A stretch of DNA of 64,000 nt, from the NCBI RefSeq assembly GCF_017876405.1, contig NZ_JAGINW010000001.1:5407203-5471202 (forward strand), read 5' to 3'. Position numbers and translations under genes: made by a program. The notes under the pieces are model-generated. The model was not told the origin of the DNA and made no database searches. It saw only the letters and a list, made by a program, of their open reading frames with translations. Below are positions 25,919 to 33,925 of the stretch, piece by piece. Origin of the DNA: Kibdelosporangium banguiense (GTDB taxonomy: Bacteria > Actinomycetota > Actinomycetes > Mycobacteriales > Pseudonocardiaceae). Numbering within the stretch: the first letter of the stretch is position 1; the number at the start of each line of letters is the position of its first letter.

Positions 25919-28736
25919 GGCGCCGCCTGTCATCCGGACCACCACTTTGCGGCAGAACGCGTTGGATGCCGCGCAGGCAGCAGAGCTGGATCTGATGCTG
26001 CCCGTGGTGGAGATGCGCACGATCGTGATCATGGGCACACCCCAGGCCGGCAAGACGACATTGACGAAAGCTCTGCAGGGGCTTCTGGCCGGCCTGCGGC
26101 TACGGGTGCTCGACGTGTCCGGAGCGCAACTGCCCGAGATGCCGGGCGACGATCCGGTTGTCATCTATGTGATCCAGAGCCGGGGGCGGACCGAAGACGA
26201 CGCACTGGCCCTGGAACAGCTGCGCCGCCACCGCGTGGCCGTGGTCCAGAACATTAACCGCGACGAACTCACGTACGTGCGATCGGACGTCGAGATCACC
26301 CCGGCGGCCGGGACGACCCTCGGCTACGTGGTCCCGCTTGCCCTCGATGCCACCGGCCCCGGAGAAGCCGAACGTGCTGTCCTCCTGTTGATCATCGCCC
26401 GGCTCCTGGATGACGACCGGACCAGAGTGACGGTCGACCAGTTGTCGAGGGCGGCGTTCCAGAGACAGGCCCGGCTGCGGGAGGTACTGACCAATCGGCT
26501 GGCCCGCGTGCGCAGGACGGCCCGGCACCGCAGCATGGAGTCGGTTCTCGATGCCGTTGCCGACCTGACACGGATGGTCACCGACCGGCATCTGGCCGAT
26601 GCGGTGGACGCCGCGTTGAACCAGCTCATCGCACACCCGAAAGACCTCGCCGACGCCTCCGGCGAGGTCGCCGACAGCCTCAGTGCGGCAGCCAGTCAGC
26701 TCGTGACCGAGTACAATGTGTACGCCTTCACGCGCGGAAACCGTTCTGCTGCAACCGGTCCGCACTCCGAACTGGCCGGGCCATATGTACGAGTTCGCGA
26801 GGAACTGCTCGGCTGGCTCGGCAATGTCGTGAACGCGGGTGAAGTCCTCAACCTCACCGATGACGAACGGAAACTGTTCGGCAGGCACCAGGCGGTCATC
26901 GAGAGCGACCGGGTCGAGATCGCCCTGCTGGGCCAGTTCTCGTCGGGCAAGTCGGCCCTGGTCAACACCATTCTCGGATTCGGTGTCAACGACCAGGACC
27001 GGACGTTCCTGCCGACCAGTCGGGCCGTCGAGACCGCCATCCTGACCCGTGTCGCGCACGCCGACAGGCCGAGTTCCTCTGCCACATGGCTTTCCGCGGT
27101 GTCACTGACGTTCTTCGAACGGCTCGACAGTGGCAAGGTCGGCAGCAGAGACGCGTACCGGGTGCGGGAGCAGGAAATCGAAGCATTCCTCCGCTGGATG
27201 GACAACGGCGACATCGACTTGGGTGACTGCGTTGTGTGGCCGTCGCAGGAGGAGTCCGCGACCGCGCAGGAACTGGTGCGGGAACTTCGTGCGTGGCGGG
27301 AGGCCACACCTGCCAAGACCGCTTTCGTCTATGGCGAGGAGCATCCCCTCGGGCCGTGGTTGCCCGACCGGCCGATCGCCGAACGTGCCGAGGTACAGCG
27401 GTTCCGCCGGCCCGCTCCCGTCACATGGACGCCCTCGACCGGTCTGGGGGAGTTGTTCGAGGCCGCGAAGCGTCCGGAGCACGCCCTGCGCATGGAATGG
27501 CTCCAGGTCGGTGATCCCCATGATTTCCTCCAGCATGCGGCGTTCCTGGACACGCCGGGAACCGATGCCCCGATCCCGCACCACCGCACAATTGCGCGCA
27601 GCATCATGCAGGAGCGGTCCCTTCCCGTGATCTACTGCTTCCCGGCAACCCACGCGGCGGCCAAGGAGGACCGGGAAAACCTTATGTACCTCGGTTCCAG
27701 GGGCGTCGGCGGGACCGGCCTGGCGCGATTCTTCTTTGTCATCACACAGAAGGGCGCGGTCGCCCGGACGGAATGCGACCAGATACGCGGGGCTGTGCAC
27801 AGACAGCTGACCTCGCTCGGGATCGGTGAGCGGAAGGTGTACTTCACCGAGGTCCTCGCCGAACGCAACCAGGAGTTCCGTGATCTCGTCACGGATCTGG
27901 GCCAGTTCATCAAGCAGAACCGCGCGGCGCTGGTCGAGAGCTGGATCGACGACGCACAGGTGCTGATCGGCAACGTCCGGGACCGGGCTGAGCAGGGCCT
28001 GGCCGCGATCGACGCGTCTGCCGAGGAGAAGCGCAGGACTATCGAACGGCTGAACGCCCAGCAGGCCGCGCTGGGGCTGATCGCAGCCCGGTTCGAGACC
28101 CAGGACCGGCCGTGGGCCGTTGCCAGGCTGGCAGGCGTTCTCGCCGACGGGCCGGGACAGATCACCGAGACCATCGAGAACCTGGGGACGAAGGACGAAC
28201 TCGCTGCCCCGGACCTGGCGTCCACAGTGGCCACCAAGATCTCCGATACCGACGCCAGAGTCCGGAGCAGGATCGAGAATCTGCGTTCCGGCCTGGTGGC
28301 CCGCGTCACCGCCCAGGTCGCGGAGGAACTCCCTGCCCGGACGATGACGTCGCACGACTGCAAGATCCCGGATGCCCTGTTCAGTTCGGCGGGCGTGCAG
28401 ATCGCGGTCGAACGCCAGGTATGGCGCCCGATCTACCGCCGGTTCTTAGGTGGGAAGAAGCAGGACACCGAAGCCAATCGCGAACGGATTGCCAAGGCGT
28501 GGGAACTTTCCCGCGACAGTGGGAACACCACCGCACGTGCCGGACTGGACGGCACTCTCGTCCATCTGACCGCGGACCTCCGGCGGATCAGCGAGGCGAT
28601 CACCGCGGATCTGGACGCCATGCGCAGCCCACCCGAATCCAAGGACGAACTGCTGGAGGCCACGCACGAGGCCGTCCGCTGGATCGACCGGCTTTCGGTG
28701 CTGAGGAACCGCTATGAGAGGAGCCAGGTGGAATGA
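25896..28736 (+). CDS. Large dynamin-like protein with two P-loop domains
   Basis: A 946-residue protein. An N-terminal P-loop, GTPQAGKTT at 47-55, opens a domain of about 170 residues; a second, dynamin-like domain has G1 GQFSSGKS at 346-353, switch threonine in LPTSRAVET, G3 DTPG at 552-555 and a less clear G4 (FVITQKG). The long helical C-terminus contains a short basic stretch (GGKKQDTEANRER) near 850. GTG 25896 is chosen because upstream codons lose coding character; it lies inside the previous gene. The first domain echoes the P-loop protein just upstream, so this may be an old fusion of two operon members. Membrane remodelling is inferred. Confidence 0.78.
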   Translation: MSRLNLFEAPPVIRTTTLRQNALDAAQAAELDLMLPVVEMRTIVIMGTPQAGKTTLTKALQGLLAGLRLRVLDVSGAQLPEMPGDDPVVIYVIQSRGRTEDDALALEQLRRHRVAVVQNINRDELTYVRSDVEITPAAGTTLGYVVPLALDATGPGEAERAVLLLIIARLLDDDRTRVTVDQLSRAAFQRQARLREVLTNRLARVRRTARHRSMESVLDAVADLTRMVTDRHLADAVDAALNQLIAHPKDLADASGEVADSLSAAASQLVTEYNVYAFTRGNRSAATGPHSELAGPYVRVREELLGWLGNVVNAGEVLNLTDDERKLFGRHQAVIESDRVEIALLGQFSSGKSALVNTILGFGVNDQDRTFLPTSRAVETAILTRVAHADRPSSSATWLSAVSLTFFERLDSGKVGSRDAYRVREQEIEAFLRWMDNGDIDLGDCVVWPSQEESATAQELVRELRAWREATPAKTAFVYGEEHPLGPWLPDRPIAERAEVQRFRRPAPVTWTPSTGLGELFEAAKRPEHALRMEWLQVGDPHDFLQHAAFLDTPGTDAPIPHHRTIARSIMQERSLPVIYCFPATHAAAKEDRENLMYLGSRGVGGTGLARFFFVITQKGAVARTECDQIRGAVHRQLTSLGIGERKVYFTEVLAERNQEFRDLVTDLGQFIKQNRAALVESWIDDAQVLIGNVRDRAEQGLAAIDASAEEKRRTIERLNAQQAALGLIAARFETQDRPWAVARLAGVLADGPGQITETIENLGTKDELAAPDLASTVATKISDTDARVRSRIENLRSGLVARVTAQVAEELPARTMTSHDCKIPDALFSSAGVQIAVERQVWRPIYRRFLGGKKQDTEANRERIAKAWELSRDSGNTTARAGLDGTLVHLTADLRRISEAITADLDAMRSPPESKDELLEATHEAVRWIDRLSVLRNRYERSQVE

Positions 28737-29236
28737 GACCGATGTCCGAGACGAATTCCCAGGCCGCGGAACTGCTCGGCGGTGCCGTCGCGGAGGTGGC
28801 CAAGCTCGCGTTGGAACCGGCCTTTGCCCCGTTCAAGGAAGAACTGGCCAAGGTACGCACGGCCCTGTCACAGACACTCAAGGCGCTGGAGGAAAAAGCC
28901 GCCGCCCTGGACGACGCGGCGAAGGACAGCAGCGACGCGGTGCAGCGCTTCAGCCCGGCACTCAGGCAGATCGAAGTCGAACGGACACAGTGGAACGAGC
29001 AGTCGGACGCACTTCGGATTGAACTGACACGCATTGCCGAGCAGTTGGCCCCATTGCCGGAAAGAATCGGCGGTGTAGTGCGGGATCACCACAGCCTCGG
29101 CTCGCTGGCCACTCACATTGCCGACAACCAGAAAGCGATGGCGGTCCAGATCAATCACCTACGGCGTCTGGTGCTCTGGGGCTTGCTTGTCTTCACCGTA
29201 CTGTTCGTTGTCATAGGTGTCCTGGTGATTCGCTGA
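28733..29236 (+). CDS. Tail-anchored coiled-coil protein
   Basis: A 167-residue protein, last of the operon, joined by ATGA overlap to the double P-loop gene. Residues about 25-125 form a heptad-rich coiled coil (LSQTLKALEEKAAALDDAA) and residues 146-166 a single membrane helix (LWGLLVFTVLFVVIGVLVI), with only Arg after it. It therefore is a C-tail anchored protein with the coiled coil in the cytoplasm, suited to act as the membrane docking point for the GTPases. That role is inference. No homologue is recognised. Confidence 0.75.
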   Translation: MRPMSETNSQAAELLGGAVAEVAKLALEPAFAPFKEELAKVRTALSQTLKALEEKAAALDDAAKDSSDAVQRFSPALRQIEVERTQWNEQSDALRIELTRIAEQLAPLPERIGGVVRDHHSLGSLATHIADNQKAMAVQINHLRRLVLWGLLVFTVLFVVIGVLVIR

Positions 29237-29261
29237 TCGCGACTGGCCACTATGGACGATT

Positions 29262-29280
29262 CAGGCCGGATTCCGGTCTG
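29262..29280 (+). terminator. Possible terminator of the dynamin/Hsp70-like operon
   Basis: CAGGCCGG (29262-29269) pairs with CCGGTCTG (29273-29280), eight pairs with one G-U, across a 3-nt loop, 25 nt after the operon's last stop. No T-run follows, as is common for actinomycete terminators. The rest of 29237-29407 shows no gene. Confidence 0.4.
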
Positions 29281-29407
29281 TTCGCGACGGTGCATATCGA
29301 AGATCGTCCGGTGTTGATCAAGGCGGGGATGCTATTTGGCGCATTGTCAATGCCGTGGCGGGAAACGTGCATCGTCGCTGTCGCCTGTCGGGCGACTTGG
29401 TTTCCGA

Positions 29408-29734
29408 TCAGTCGGGTGATGTTCCGTCACGCATTCCGTCACCGAGGCGGAACATCTCCTCGGCCACCGCGACTGTGTCGGTGAGCAGGGTGTCCAGCGC
29501 GGTGCCGTCGCCGGGTGGGGACCAGCCCTGGCTGATCAGCCATAGCCGGTCGGCGTTGTCACGCAGCCGCACCGCCAGTTCGGCCAGTGCTGTGCGGTCC
29601 GCGGCCGCCGCGACCAGCGCCCTTGCCCGGTAGGCCGCCTGTCTGCAGGCGGCCGAGCAGTACCGTCTCGGTCGTCCTGAATTCGCGACCTGAATTTCGG
29701 TACCGCAGCTCAGGCAATGGTGGCTTTTTGTCAC
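29408..29734 (-). CDS. Small zinc-ribbon protein
   Basis: A 108-residue protein beginning MTKSHHCLSCGTEI. Cys pairs in CLSCG (7-11) and in RPRRYCSAACRQAAYRAR (about 22-39) form a four-Cys zinc finger of the kind found in many small actinomycete proteins annotated as hypothetical. The remaining 70 residues are an acidic helical tail. It stands alone between the dynamin operon and a decayed gene, on the opposite strand. A nucleic-acid or protein contact role is possible but not shown. Confidence 0.75.
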   Translation of the reverse strand: MTKSHHCLSCGTEIQVANSGRPRRYCSAACRQAAYRARALVAAAADRTALAELAVRLRDNADRLWLISQGWSPPGDGTALDTLLTDTVAVAEEMFRLGDGMRDGTSPD

Positions 29735-29896
29735 CGTGCCTCGGTGGCGAAACTCCGCCGGTTCTTACTTTGTGTATTCGCTAACACCGCCTCATCAGGC
29801 GATACGTGCTTTATTGACCGGTCGGGCCGGTCGGTGTGTACTGAGTCGGCAGCACCAGGAAACACCGCAATTCCCGATTCCTGAGGAGCTTCCCGC

Positions 29897-30261
29897 ATGT
29901 CCACCGCATATTCCTGCACCTCGATCGTGGTCAACGGCGGGCCGCACGACGACCAGCCCGACACCGGCAGCCTGGTGCCCACGATGAGCCGGATGTCGAC
30001 CAACCAGAAGGGGCTCATGTCGCAGATCGACTGGTCGATCAGGAGAGGCCAGGACCGCTCGGCGTGGGACGCCAGGCTCAACCCGATGTTCAAGCGGTCA
30101 CCGAGGACGTCGTGACCGACGGCGCGCGGCAGACGACAGGGAGCATGGCCCTCGTCGGCGCCTGGGACGTCCCGGCCAACCTCCAGGTCGGTGCCGGGGT
30201 CACTGAGCCAAGGACCCCGGCGGACAAGGTGTCCATCTGGAAACCGGTACCCCTGCCGTAG
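29897..30261 (+). pseudogene. Short unknown gene, probably frameshifted
   Basis: ATG 29897 has GAGGAG 9 nt upstream and opens a frame with strongly GC-ending codons (MSTAYSCTSIVVNGGPHDDQ) that stops at 30115. From about 30064 another plus frame shows the same codon character and runs to a stop at 30261 (QAVTEDVVTDGARQTTGSMA). A single-base change near 30090 would join them into about 120 residues. No family is recognised. It may instead be two short genes. 29735-29896 and 30262-30375 show no further gene. Confidence 0.4.
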
Positions 30262-30375
30262 GGCACAGGGCCGGCGCTGTAGCACAACCGTGACACGTTG
30301 ATCACGGCTTGCGGAAATCGTCCCGCCACGGTGAACGCATACGTGTTCGTTGGCCCTATGGAAAGGAGCAATTCC

Positions 30376-31668
30376 TTGGCTGCTGGCGGGAATTGGAATC
30401 GGCGTTCGGCGTTACGGGCCATGGCCGTGCTGGCCGGTACCGCCACGACCGCGTCAGTGCTGGAGCCGGCCATGGCACAGGCCACTCCCGGCGGTGACGC
30501 GGACGCACTGTTCAAGGCCGGGAAGTTCGAGCAGGCCGGCCGTGCGTACGAGGAGATCCTGAGAAAAGACCCTGCGAATGTGCAGGCGGCGCGCCAGCGC
30601 GGCTATGTGGGGCTGCTGGCCAACAAGTTCCCCGACGCCGAGAAATACCTCAACATGGCCGTCACGCTGGCGCCCGGCGACAAGGAAGCCCATCGGCTCC
30701 TGGGCGACTGCTATGTCCGGCAGGACAAATTCTCTCTCGCCGCACCACACTGGCAAGCGGCCGGCGAGGAAGGCTACGCCAAACTCTTCGCGGCGTTCCG
30801 TGGCGAGCCGTGCCAGGTCCATGGCGATATCGGGCGACTGCCATGGAAGCAGATGGACCCGGCACCACTGGTGGAGGTCTCGCTCAACGGCGGGCCGGCG
30901 AAGAAGTTCGCGTTCTACACCCGGGTCGGCGGCGTGGGCATGTCGGCGAAGGAAGCCGAGGAGGCCGGGCTGCGCGCCGTGGCCGAGATCAAGCTCGACT
31001 ATCTCGACCCTCCCCGCACGATGTATCTGGGGATACTGGAATCCTTCAGGCTGGGCGGCATCGAACTGCGCAACATCCCCGTGAGCTGGTCGGACGACGA
31101 CGAGCCAAGCCTGACCGGCGGGGCCGGGATATTCGGCACATGGGTCATGTACCACTTCCTGACCACCATCGACTACGCCGGCCGGTCGCTGATCCTGCGC
31201 CGCAGAACCCCTGAAACGGCCGGAAAGGCACGCGCTGACGCCGAACGGGCGGGCGCCCAGCCCCTGCCGCTGTGGATGGCCCATGAGCACATCGTGTTCA
31301 GCAGGGGCAGCATCGCCGGTTCCGGCCCACGGGTGATGGGCCTCAACCTCGGCGGACTCGGCGAGATGATCGCGGGCATGTCCGCGGCAACGGCCGAACA
31401 GTTGCGGGTCCGCGTCGACTATGACCGTCCTATGGAGACTTCCACCGGGCTCATGCCGGCCCTCGTCTACCCCAGTTACCCCACGGAAGTCCGCCTCGGC
31501 AACGCCGTGGCCAAGGACAGCTACTGCCTCGCGAACCAGAAGTCCGCGGACGCCCCGCACGGATTCGACGTGCTGGGCCACTTCTCCCACAGCTTCTTCA
31601 AGCCCTACAACGTCACCCTCGACTTCACCGACATGAACCTCTACATCGTCCGCGGCAAGGCCACCTGA
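30376..31668 (+). CDS. Exported TPR protein with retropepsin-like domain lacking catalytic Asp
   Basis: A 430-residue protein. TTG 30376 is chosen because AAAGGAG lies 7 nt upstream; ATG 30358 is an alternative. The N-terminus has a Tat-like NRRSALRAMAV stretch and cleavage near MAQATP. Residues about 40-135 form three TPR units (ADALFKAGKFEQAGRAYEEIL). Then a region laid out like a retropepsin-type aspartyl protease follows, twice, but where DTG is expected the first copy reads FAFYTRVGG and the second LNLGGLGEM, so catalysis is unlikely. It sits 3 nt before the alanine racemase gene and may be its operon leader. Confidence 0.7.
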   Translation: MAAGGNWNRRSALRAMAVLAGTATTASVLEPAMAQATPGGDADALFKAGKFEQAGRAYEEILRKDPANVQAARQRGYVGLLANKFPDAEKYLNMAVTLAPGDKEAHRLLGDCYVRQDKFSLAAPHWQAAGEEGYAKLFAAFRGEPCQVHGDIGRLPWKQMDPAPLVEVSLNGGPAKKFAFYTRVGGVGMSAKEAEEAGLRAVAEIKLDYLDPPRTMYLGILESFRLGGIELRNIPVSWSDDDEPSLTGGAGIFGTWVMYHFLTTIDYAGRSLILRRRTPETAGKARADAERAGAQPLPLWMAHEHIVFSRGSIAGSGPRVMGLNLGGLGEMIAGMSAATAEQLRVRVDYDRPMETSTGLMPALVYPSYPTEVRLGNAVAKDSYCLANQKSADAPHGFDVLGHFSHSFFKPYNVTLDFTDMNLYIVRGKAT

Positions 31669-31671
31669 CGA

Positions 31672-32826
31672 GTGAACGAGACGATCGCGTCACCGCACGC
31701 GCACGCCGTCGTGGACCTGGACGCCGTTGCGCACAACACAGCGCTGTTCACCGCCGCCACAAAGGCGGCGGTGATGGCGGTCGTCAAGGCCGACGGCTTC
31801 GGTCACGGCGCTGTGTGGGTGGCGAGGGCAGCACTCTCCTCGGGCGCGACCTGGTTGGGCGTGACGACCTGCGCCGAGGCGTTGCATCTGCGCGCGAGTG
31901 GTATCACTGCACCGATTCTCAGCTGGATGCACAGTCCGCTGGAGGACTTCGGGCCCGCGCTACTGGCCAATGTGGATATTTCAGTGTCCTCACGGGAACA
32001 TCTGAGTGCGGTCGCTGATTGTGCGGCAAGGCTGGGCGTCACCGCCGACGTGCATCTGAAGGCGGACACCGGATTGCATCGTAACGGCGCACGGCCCGAG
32101 GAATGGCCTGGGCTGGTGCGCTTGGCCCGCGATCTGGAGATCGCCAGGCACGTGCGGGTGCGGGGCGTCTGGTCGCATCTGGTGGCTGAGGGCATGACCC
32201 GATTACAGGTCAAGCTCTTTGACGAGGCGGTCGCCGTCGCACGTGGTGCCGGGCTGCGGCCGGAGATTCGCCACCTGGCGAACTCCGCCGCGGCTCTCGG
32301 CGCACCGCAGACCCACTACGAACTCGTCCGTCCTGGCATCGGGCTCTACGGGGTGGAGCCGGATCCACGACATATCTTCGGGTTACAGGGCGCCATGACC
32401 CTGCGCGCACGCCTGATTCTCGTCAAGCGCGTGCCTGCTGGCAGTGGCGTCTCCTACGAGCACGACTACGTCACTGACCGCGAAACCACGCTTGCGTTGG
32501 TGCCATTGGGATACGCGGACGGTCTGCCCTGGGCCGCGGCAAGGCACGCCGAGGTCTCCATCGGCGGCCGCAGGTTTCCGGTGGCCGGCCGGATCGCGAT
32601 GGACCAGTTCGTCGTCGACGTCGGCGACGCAGGTGTCCGGATCGGTGACGAGGCCGTCGTTTTCGGACCCGGAACCGGGGGAGAGCCCACGGTGGCCGAC
32701 TGGGCCAGGTGGGCGAACACCGTCCCACACGAGATCATCACCGGAATCGGCCCCCGGGTGGCACGCCGCTATGTCCACGCGTGCGCCCGCCGGGCCGAGG
32801 AACCTGAGGAGTCCTTGCGTGTCTGA
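31672..32826 (+). CDS. alr: Alanine racemase
   Basis: A 384-residue PLP enzyme that interconverts L- and D-alanine for peptidoglycan. The PLP lysine is Lys39 in VVKADGFGHG, and the opposite-face catalytic tyrosine is in GSGVSYEHDY near residue 262; the C-terminal beta domain has MDQFVVDVG. Length is normal. GTG 31672 starts 3 nt after the previous stop, and the gene overlaps the ligase gene by 8 nt. Many actinomycetes carry one alr elsewhere, so this may be a second copy. No VanT-type membrane domain is present. Confidence 0.93.
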   Translation: MNETIASPHAHAVVDLDAVAHNTALFTAATKAAVMAVVKADGFGHGAVWVARAALSSGATWLGVTTCAEALHLRASGITAPILSWMHSPLEDFGPALLANVDISVSSREHLSAVADCAARLGVTADVHLKADTGLHRNGARPEEWPGLVRLARDLEIARHVRVRGVWSHLVAEGMTRLQVKLFDEAVAVARGAGLRPEIRHLANSAAALGAPQTHYELVRPGIGLYGVEPDPRHIFGLQGAMTLRARLILVKRVPAGSGVSYEHDYVTDRETTLALVPLGYADGLPWAAARHAEVSIGGRRFPVAGRIAMDQFVVDVGDAGVRIGDEAVVFGPGTGGEPTVADWARWANTVPHEIITGIGPRVARRYVHACARRAEEPEESLRV

Positions 32827-33889
32827 GCCGAAGATCCGACTTGCCGTCCTGTTCGGTGGGCGCAGCGGTGAGCACGAGGTGTCGTGTCAGTCGGCGGCCA
32901 GCATCCTGGCCAGTCTCGACCGGGAACGGTACGAGGTCATGCCGGTCCGGATCGGCCGGGACGGTGTCTGGGCCAGCGTCCCGGCCATGCCTGACCTGCC
33001 GGCCATCGAGGAGGTCCTGCAGTGGCAACAGAACGGCTTCCCCGAGACGGGCGACACCACCCTGGCGGGCAGTATTCTCGCCGTCGCGCGTGAACTCACG
33101 TTGTGCGACATGGTGTTCCCGGCGTTACACGGCCCCTTCGGGGAGGACGGCGCTGTCCAGGCGATGCTGGAGGGCTTCGGGATCCCGTACGTCGGCAACG
33201 GCGTCGCGGCCAGTGCGCTGAGCATGGACAAGGAGTACACAAAGAAGATCGCCGCCTCAGCCGGTCTCGCGGTGGCAGATGGCGTCGTGCTACGCAAGGG
33301 GCAGCACGACATCTCCCCGGAGGACCGTGACCGGTTGGGACTCCCGGTGTTCGTCAAGCCTGCCCGCGAGGGCTCGAGCATCGGCGTGTCCAAAGTAGAG
33401 GAGTGGGCCGAGTTGCCGGAAGCCCTCGACCGGGCGCGTAAGAGCGACGACAAGGTACTGGTGGAGGCGGCGGTCCCCGGCCGGGAGATCGACATCGGAG
33501 TACTCGAACGCCCGAACGGCGCCCTTGAGGTCAGCCCGCCGATGGAGATCCTGCCGACAGGCGAGCACACCTTCTTCGACTACCAGGCCAAGTACGCCGA
33601 CTCGGCCACCGTGTTCGACGTCCCCGCCACACTCGACTCGGCGACCACCCACGCCATCGGCCAGGACGCCCTGCGCCTGTTCCGCGAGCTGGACTGCTCC
33701 GGCCTCCTGCGGGTCGACTTCTTCCTGCGCCCCGACGGAACCAGGATCCTCAACGAGGTCAACACGTTCCCCGGCTTCACCAGTGTCTCCCAGTATCCCC
33801 GGATGTGGCAGGCAGCCGGTCTCGGCTACAGCGACCTCCTCAACGTCCTGATCGACACCGCTCTGGCCAACCGGAAAACCCTCCGCTAG
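32819..33889 (+). CDS. ddl: D-alanine--D-alanine ligase
   Basis: A 356-residue ATP-grasp ligase joining two D-alanines for cell-wall synthesis. It has the N-terminal VLFGGRSGEHEVS motif, the ATP loop EGSSIG near 180, and the C-terminal LRVDFFLRPDG...NEVNTFPG metal site. The omega loop reads FFDYQAKYAD, with the Tyr-Lys pair usual for D-Ala-D-Ala specificity rather than the His of VanA-type D-Ala-D-Lac ligases. GTG 32819 follows GAGGAG by 8 nt and lies inside the end of alr, so the two are co-translated. Confidence 0.93.
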   Translation: MSEPKIRLAVLFGGRSGEHEVSCQSAASILASLDRERYEVMPVRIGRDGVWASVPAMPDLPAIEEVLQWQQNGFPETGDTTLAGSILAVARELTLCDMVFPALHGPFGEDGAVQAMLEGFGIPYVGNGVAASALSMDKEYTKKIAASAGLAVADGVVLRKGQHDISPEDRDRLGLPVFVKPAREGSSIGVSKVEEWAELPEALDRARKSDDKVLVEAAVPGREIDIGVLERPNGALEVSPPMEILPTGEHTFFDYQAKYADSATVFDVPATLDSATTHAIGQDALRLFRELDCSGLLRVDFFLRPDGTRILNEVNTFPGFTSVSQYPRMWQAAGLGYSDLLNVLIDTALANRKTLR

Positions 33890-33925
33890 TCTGCCAGAAC
33901 CTTGTCAGCGCCTCAGACTGGCAGA
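33890..33925. terminator. Possible bidirectional terminator after ddl
   Basis: TCTGCCAG (33890-33897) and CTGGCAGA (33918-33925) form a perfect 8-bp stem with a 20-nt loop, starting right after the ddl stop and reaching into the 3' end of the convergent decayed LuxR gene. The large loop makes it a modest candidate. Confidence 0.3.

Noticed and set aside
31672..33889. alr and ddl as part of a vancomycin-resistance cluster
   Set aside because: The ligase omega loop has the Tyr-Lys of D-Ala-D-Ala enzymes, and no VanH, VanX or VanRS-like gene is nearby.
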